Shown here in pieces: positions 5,592 through 9,351 of a stretch of DNA of 9,351 bases (within the stretch, counting starts at the first letter, position 1; each line of letters opens with the position of its first letter). Made by a program: the position numbers and the translations under genes. The notes under the pieces were generated by a model. That model had not been told where the DNA came from, searched no databases, and saw nothing but the letters and a program-made list of their open reading frames with translations. Source of the DNA: Candidatus Woesearchaeota archaeon (lineage in GTDB: Archaea > Nanobdellota > Nanobdellia > SCGC-AAA011-G17 > JACPNG01); NCBI GenBank assembly GCA_017609845.1, contig JAFCDD010000020.1:1-9351 (forward strand), written 5' to 3'.

Positions 5592-6059
5592 ATGGCAGAA
5601 TTTAAACTAACAATAAATGATCCAAAAACAGGTAAAAGCTACAAGCATCTGACTAGTGATACTTCTTTAGTAGGCAAGAAAATAAAAGAAAAAGTAAAAG
5701 GAGACGTTTTTGGCCTTAAAGACTATGAATTTGAGATTACCGGAGGAAGCGATAATGCAGGATTTCCAATGAGATTTGATATTCCAGGAATACAAAGAAA
5801 AAAAGCCTTACTAACTAGGGGCCCAGGAGTTAAAATAAAAAGAAAAGGAATGAGAAAGAGAAAAACAGTAGCAGGAAATGAAATTAGCAAAAAAACAGTA
5901 CAAATCAATCTTAAAATAATAAAACCAGGATCCAAAAAAATAGAAGAAATTCTTGGAAAAAAAGAAGAAACAAAGGAAGCATCTAAAGAAGAAACTAAGA
6001 AAGTTGAGGAAAAACCAAAAGAAACAAAAAAAGAAGAACCTAAAAAGGAAATTAAATGA
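5592..6059 (+). CDS. rps6e: Ribosomal protein eS6
   Basis: A small-subunit ribosomal protein shared by archaea and eukaryotes. The 155-residue product begins MAEFKLTINDPKTGKSY and carries GGSDNAGFPMR (51-61) and GVKIKRKGMRKRKTVAGN (79-96), both signatures of the family. Residues from about 122 onward are a low-complexity K/E tail (KEETK-type repeats). The open frame extends 13 codons further upstream to an ATG at 5553 that overlaps aIF5B by 20 bases, but homology starts at the ATG at 5592, 19 bases after the aIF5B stop. No good ribosome binding site lies close to that ATG, so coupling to aIF5B or reinitiation is plausible. Its TGA stop overlaps the ATG of the following gene as ATGA. Confidence 0.96.
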   Translation: MAEFKLTINDPKTGKSYKHLTSDTSLVGKKIKEKVKGDVFGLKDYEFEITGGSDNAGFPMRFDIPGIQRKKALLTRGPGVKIKRKGMRKRKTVAGNEISKKTVQINLKIIKPGSKKIEEILGKKEETKEASKEETKKVEEKPKETKKEEPKKEIK

Positions 6060-6355
6060 AAATTAAAACAAAAAGCATAATTATTGCAAGAAGACCAAGA
6101 GAGAAAAAAAAGGATGTTCTATGGAGACCATTTATGATTAATTGTTTTAATATTAATGATGCTCATAAAAAATGCGAAGAACCAAAAAAAGTAATTGGAT
6201 TTAATAAAATCCACAGAATAATAATAAAGAATCTTGATGTAAGTTACCTGGCAGCAGGAAAAGACTTAGTAATTAATAATATAGAATATCTTAATATAAA
6301 AGACGATAAACATGGTCATTTATCAATAACTGGAAAACAAAAGAAATCCAGTTAA
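6056..6355 (+). CDS. Unrecognised 99-residue basic protein in the translation cluster
   Basis: I do not recognise this protein. It is soluble, lysine-rich and has no membrane segment. Residues 1-10 (MKIKTKSIII) look like a beta strand and are followed by a basic patch RRPREKKK (12-19). Next come WRPFMINCFNI (23-33), with C30 and C40 the only cysteines, and FNKIHRIIIKNLDVSYL (49-65), likely strand-rich. The C-terminus is KQKKSS. The start overlaps the eS6 stop as ATGA, so translation is coupled to eS6 and the two products would be made together. Position between eS6 and aIF2 gamma suggests a role in the ribosome, tRNA or RNA, but this is guilt by association only. The TAA is at 6353-6355, immediately before the aIF2 gamma promoter. 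Confidence 0.82.
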   Translation: MKIKTKSIIIARRPREKKKDVLWRPFMINCFNINDAHKKCEEPKKVIGFNKIHRIIIKNLDVSYLAAGKDLVINNIEYLNIKDDKHGHLSITGKQKKSS

Positions 6356-6356
6356 A

Positions 6357-6366
6357 TTTATAAATA
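6357..6366 (+). promoter_or_regulatory. Strong TATA box for aIF2 gamma
   Basis: TTTATAAATA begins two bases after the stop of the 99-residue gene. It predicts a transcription start near 6387-6390 and a leader of about 20 bases that includes GGGAG at 6393-6397. aIF2 gamma can therefore be transcribed independently of the upstream cluster. Confidence 0.65.
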
Positions 6367-6392
6367 TTCCTTGTTTCTTGATTAAACAATAT

Positions 6393-6397
6393 GGGAG
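6393..6397 (+). promoter_or_regulatory. Ribosome binding site GGGAG for the GTG start of aIF2 gamma
   Basis: GGGAG lies 9 bases before the GTG at 6407. The only nearby upstream ATG (6391) is in another frame and stops after three codons, so the GTG start is preferred. Confidence 0.6.
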
Positions 6398-6406
6398 CAT
6401 AAAATC

Positions 6407-7633
6407 GTGGTAATAAAAGAACCAATACAACCAGAAATTAGCATAGGTCTAATTGGCCATGTAGATCATGGAAAAACAACCTTGGTTTCTAGATTATCAG
6501 GAAAATGGACAGATACACATTCAGAAGAAGTTAAAAAAGGAATAACAATAAGGTTAGGTTATGCCGATACAGATTTCTATTCTTGTGGAAAATGTAAAAA
6601 ATATTGTACAAGCAAAACTTGTCCAGAATGTAAAGGGGAATGTAAATTTGTAAGGAAAGTTAGTTTTATAGATGCCCCAGGACACGAAACATTAATGGCC
6701 ACGATGCTTTCTGGAGCTGCAATAATGGATGCAGCACTATTATTAATAGCCGCCAATGAACCATGCCCACAGCCACAAACAAGGGAACATTTAATGGCAT
6801 TAGATGTAATAGGAATTAAGGATATAATCATAATTCAAAATAAAATTGACTTAGTATCAGAAGAAGAAGCAGTTGAAAACTATAATCAAATTAAAGAATT
6901 TATAAAAGGAACAATAGCAGAAAAAGCTCCAATAATTCCCATGTCTGCACAGCACAATGTTAATGTAGATATACTAATAGATGAAATTCAAAAAAGATTC
7001 AAGACACCAAAAAGAGATCTAAAAAAATCACCTTTGATGTTTATTGCCCGTTCTTTTGATGTGAATAAACCAGGAACAAAAATAGAAAAACTCAGTGGAG
7101 GAGTCTTGGGTGGAGCTTTAAAACAAGGAATCTTAAAAATAAAAGATAAAATAGAAATAAAACCAGGAATTAAAAAAGAAAAAGAAGGAAAAATTATCTG
7201 GGAACCGATAAAAACAGAAATATCTTCTCTTATAACAGGAAATGAAAAAGTTAAACAAGTTACCCCGGGAGGTTCATTTGGATTATCAACATTATTAGAT
7301 CCATCTATAGTAAAAACCGACTCTTTAACCGGAAATGTATTAGGTTATCCAAACAAATTGCCAAATACTTTTGAAGAATTAAAATTAGAACCAAAATTAT
7401 TAAAGAGAGTCGTAGGAACAAAAAAAGAACTTAAGGTAGAGCCAATAAAAAAAGAAGAAACCTTAATGTTAAATGTTAATTCATCTGTAACAGTAGGAAA
7501 AGTAATTGATATAAGTAAAAATAAAATTCATGTTAAACTTAAGATGCCAATATGTGCAGATAAAGGAGACAGAATAACAATTTCTAGGCTATTAGAATCA
7601 AGATTTAGGTTGATTGGATATGCTATAATTTAA
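6407..7633 (+). CDS. eif2g: Translation initiation factor aIF2 subunit gamma
   Basis: The GTPase subunit of aIF2, which with alpha and beta subunits carries initiator Met-tRNA to the small ribosomal subunit. At 408 residues it has the usual family length. The G domain has the P-loop GHVDHGKT (17-24), switch I KKGITIRLGYAD (43-54), the zinc ribbon with C60-x2-C63 and C72-x2-C75, DAPGHE (89-94), NKID (145-148) and SAQH (180-183). Domains II and III follow (GGVLGGALKQG; TPGGSFGLSTLLDPS; a C-terminal barrel ending GYAII). Two further cysteines, C67 and C79, lie inside and next to the zinc ribbon. The start is GTG at 6407. The TAA at 7631-7633 overlaps the gyrA stop on the other strand. Confidence 0.97.
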   Translation: MVIKEPIQPEISIGLIGHVDHGKTTLVSRLSGKWTDTHSEEVKKGITIRLGYADTDFYSCGKCKKYCTSKTCPECKGECKFVRKVSFIDAPGHETLMATMLSGAAIMDAALLLIAANEPCPQPQTREHLMALDVIGIKDIIIIQNKIDLVSEEEAVENYNQIKEFIKGTIAEKAPIIPMSAQHNVNVDILIDEIQKRFKTPKRDLKKSPLMFIARSFDVNKPGTKIEKLSGGVLGGALKQGILKIKDKIEIKPGIKKEKEGKIIWEPIKTEISSLITGNEKVKQVTPGGSFGLSTLLDPSIVKTDSLTGNVLGYPNKLPNTFEELKLEPKLLKRVVGTKKELKVEPIKKEETLMLNVNSSVTVGKVIDISKNKIHVKLKMPICADKGDRITISRLLESRFRLIGYAII

Positions 7634-9351
7634 CCACCATTACCAACAACTCTGGCAATAGTAGTGACTTTATCCCCTTCTTTTAACTTCATTAACCTTA
7701 CACCTTGTGTATTCCTTCCAATTAAACTCACACCTCTTGAAGGCATTCTTATCACAATGCCATTTTTACTTATCAACATAATTTCATCATCTTCTTTAAC
7801 AGTTTTTATTCCTATAACTTCTCCATTCCTATCATTGGTTTGAATATTAATAACTCCCTTTCCGCCCCTTGATATAGTTCTATATCCTTCCATCTTTGTT
7901 CTTTTGCCATAACCATTTTCTGTAACAGTTAATAAAGAAGCATTTTTCAATGCAACCTCCATACCAACAACACAATCATTGCCTCTCAACAACATCCCCC
8001 GAACTCCAGTAGCAGTTCTTCCCATGTTCCTTATTTGTCTTTCATTAAATCTTATAGCATAACCCTTTCTACTGGCTAAAATCATATCCAAACCATCTTT
8101 GACAATTTTTTCTCCAGGAACCAATCTAACCTGAACTAATTCATCGTTTTCTCTTAAATTTATACCAATTATTCCGCCTTTTCTTGGTTTGGAATATGCA
8201 CTTAAATTAGTCTTCTTCAATAAACCTTTCTTAGTAGAAAACAACAAATAGTGACCACTATCAAAAGTATTAATGGGCAACATAGTATTAACAACTTCGT
8301 CCTTACCCAATCTTAATAAATTAACTATTGCTTTTCCTTTTGAATACCTTCCTGCTTCCGGAACATTATAAGCCTTTAACCAATGAACTTTACCTTTATT
8401 TGTGAATATCAATAAAGTATTGTGGTTACTAGTAATAAATAAATGCTCGATAACATCTTCTTCTTTTGTTTTTGCTCCCTTTACACCAGTACCTCCCCTT
8501 CTTTGACTCCTGTATGCTGCTAATGGAATTTGTTTTATGTAACCATAATGACTCAATGTAATGACAACATCTTCTTCTTCAATTAAATCCAAGGTATCAA
8601 TTTCTTCTTCAACATCCATTATTTCTGTCTTTCTTTCATCCCCATATTTATCCTTTAACATTATCAATTCATTTTTTATAATAGCCAAAATTCTTTGAGA
8701 ACTATTCAAAATATCTTTTAAATCTTTAATTAGTTTCAATAACTCTTTATGCTCATTCTTAATTTTATCTTGTTCTAAACTAGTTAATCTTTGTAATTTC
8801 ATATCTAGAATAGCTTGCGCTTGTTCTTTGCTCAATCTGAATTTATCAATTAATTCTTTCTTGGCAATTGAAGCATCTTTACTTGCCTTAATAGTCTTAA
8901 TAACATTATCAATATTATTCAATGCAATTTCTAAACCTTCTAAGATATGAACCCTTTTTTCTGCCTTACTTAAATCATATTTTGTTCTTCTTTCAATAAC
9001 ATCCTTTCTATGATCAACATAATGAGAAATAATCTCTTTAAGATTCATGATTTTTGGTTGTCCATTATGCAATGCCAACATAATAACACCAAATGTGTTT
9101 TGTAATTGAGTATGTTTATACAATTGATTTAATATTACTTCAGGATTAGAACTTTTTCTTAATTTAATAACAACACCCATACCTTTTCTGTCAGATTCAT
9201 CCCTTATATCAGTAATGCCATCAATTTTTTTATGCCTAACTAAATCTGCTATGTTTTCAATTAACTGTGATTTATTAACCATATAAGGAATTTCTGTTAT
9301 TATTATCTTGTTCTCTTTTATCTCGGTTCTTCCTCTTAAAACAATTTTTCC
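7630..9351 (-). CDS. gyrA: DNA gyrase subunit A, N-terminal part cut by window edge
   Basis: The A subunit of type IIA topoisomerase that introduces negative supercoils with GyrB. The frame is open from the right edge (9351) to TAA at 7630-7632, giving 573 codons. The visible part begins GKIVLRGRTEIKE and continues with EIPYMVNKSQLIENIADLV. The family-typical ALHNGQPKIMNLKEIISHYVDHR leads into the coiled-coil arm (about residues 115-220 of the visible part). The GyrA-box QRRGGTG is at 8485-8505, followed by a beta-pinwheel of repeated blades ending RVVGNGG with no acidic tail. About 240-260 N-terminal residues, including the catalytic tyrosine domain, lie outside the window. The ATG at 9282 is internal, not the start. 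The GyrA-box favours gyrase over ParC. Gyrase in archaea is understood as a bacterial acquisition. Confidence 0.95.
   Translation of the reverse strand, partial: GKIVLRGRTEIKENKIIITEIPYMVNKSQLIENIADLVRHKKIDGITDIRDESDRKGMGVVIKLRKSSNPEVILNQLYKHTQLQNTFGVIMLALHNGQPKIMNLKEIISHYVDHRKDVIERRTKYDLSKAEKRVHILEGLEIALNNIDNVIKTIKASKDASIAKKELIDKFRLSKEQAQAILDMKLQRLTSLEQDKIKNEHKELLKLIKDLKDILNSSQRILAIIKNELIMLKDKYGDERKTEIMDVEEEIDTLDLIEEEDVVITLSHYGYIKQIPLAAYRSQRRGGTGVKGAKTKEEDVIEHLFITSNHNTLLIFTNKGKVHWLKAYNVPEAGRYSKGKAIVNLLRLGKDEVVNTMLPINTFDSGHYLLFSTKKGLLKKTNLSAYSKPRKGGIIGINLRENDELVQVRLVPGEKIVKDGLDMILASRKGYAIRFNERQIRNMGRTATGVRGMLLRGNDCVVGMEVALKNASLLTVTENGYGKRTKMEGYRTISRGGKGVINIQTNDRNGEVIGIKTVKEDDEIMLISKNGIVIRMPSRGVSLIGRNTQGVRLMKLKEGDKVTTIARVVGNGG

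Noticed and set aside
9214..9282. gyrA beginning at ATG 9282
   Set aside because: The frame stays open upstream to the window edge and encodes conserved GyrA sequence (GKIVLRGRTEIKE, EIPYM), so this ATG is internal.
1..9351. tRNA, rRNA, CRISPR array, insertion sequence or riboswitch
   Set aside because: I saw no cloverleaf, regularly spaced repeats, transposase frame or flanking repeats. The gaps are short and hold promoters or terminators only.

Overview
The window looks like a piece of a small, AT-rich archaeal genome, most likely a DPANN lineage of the Woesearchaeota/Pacearchaeota type. The lineage is inferred; no rRNA is present. The evidence for archaea is a cluster of archaeal translation genes (aIF5B, ribosomal protein eS6, aIF2 gamma), archaeal TATA-box promoters in front of most transcription units, and short leaders with GGTG/GAGG-type ribosome binding sites. 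It also carries a bacterial-type DNA gyrase A gene, which is known from several archaeal groups as an old acquisition from bacteria.

Layout. Positions 1-2738 are a leftward block. A long membrane-anchored, lysine/glutamate-rich coiled-coil protein overlaps by ATGA with a small three-helix membrane protein. After a 55-base gap with its own TATA box comes a 141-residue single-pass protein whose predicted extracytoplasmic coiled coil carries eight cysteines, and then a MEMO1-family (AmmeMemoRadiSam B) gene cut by the left edge. A rightward 55-codon membrane protein with a perfect Shine-Dalgarno sequence lies at 2900-3067. It converges on a leftward DUF4013-type membrane protein at 3094-3720. The promoter region between DUF4013 and aIF5B holds a perfect 9-bp inverted repeat plus a direct repeat of the same motif.

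Positions 3869-7633 are a rightward translation-initiation cluster: aIF5B, eS6, an unrecognised 99-residue protein overlapping eS6 by ATGA, and aIF2 gamma with its own strong TATA box. aIF2 gamma ends tail-to-tail with the leftward gyrA, their stop codons overlapping in a TTAA. gyrA runs off the right edge.

How the parts fit. The initiation cluster joins the subunit-joining GTPase, a small-subunit protein and the initiator-tRNA-carrying GTPase, so the 99-residue protein is a candidate translation-associated factor. The left block is the least explained part. Two coiled-coil membrane proteins have predicted coils on opposite sides of the membrane, and one coil has its cysteines in heptad register, which suggests an envelope or scaffold function. 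I found no CRISPR array, insertion sequence, tRNA or rRNA. Every stretch longer than 300 bases is occupied by a gene; the longest gaps (2739-2899 and 3721-3868) hold divergent promoters.
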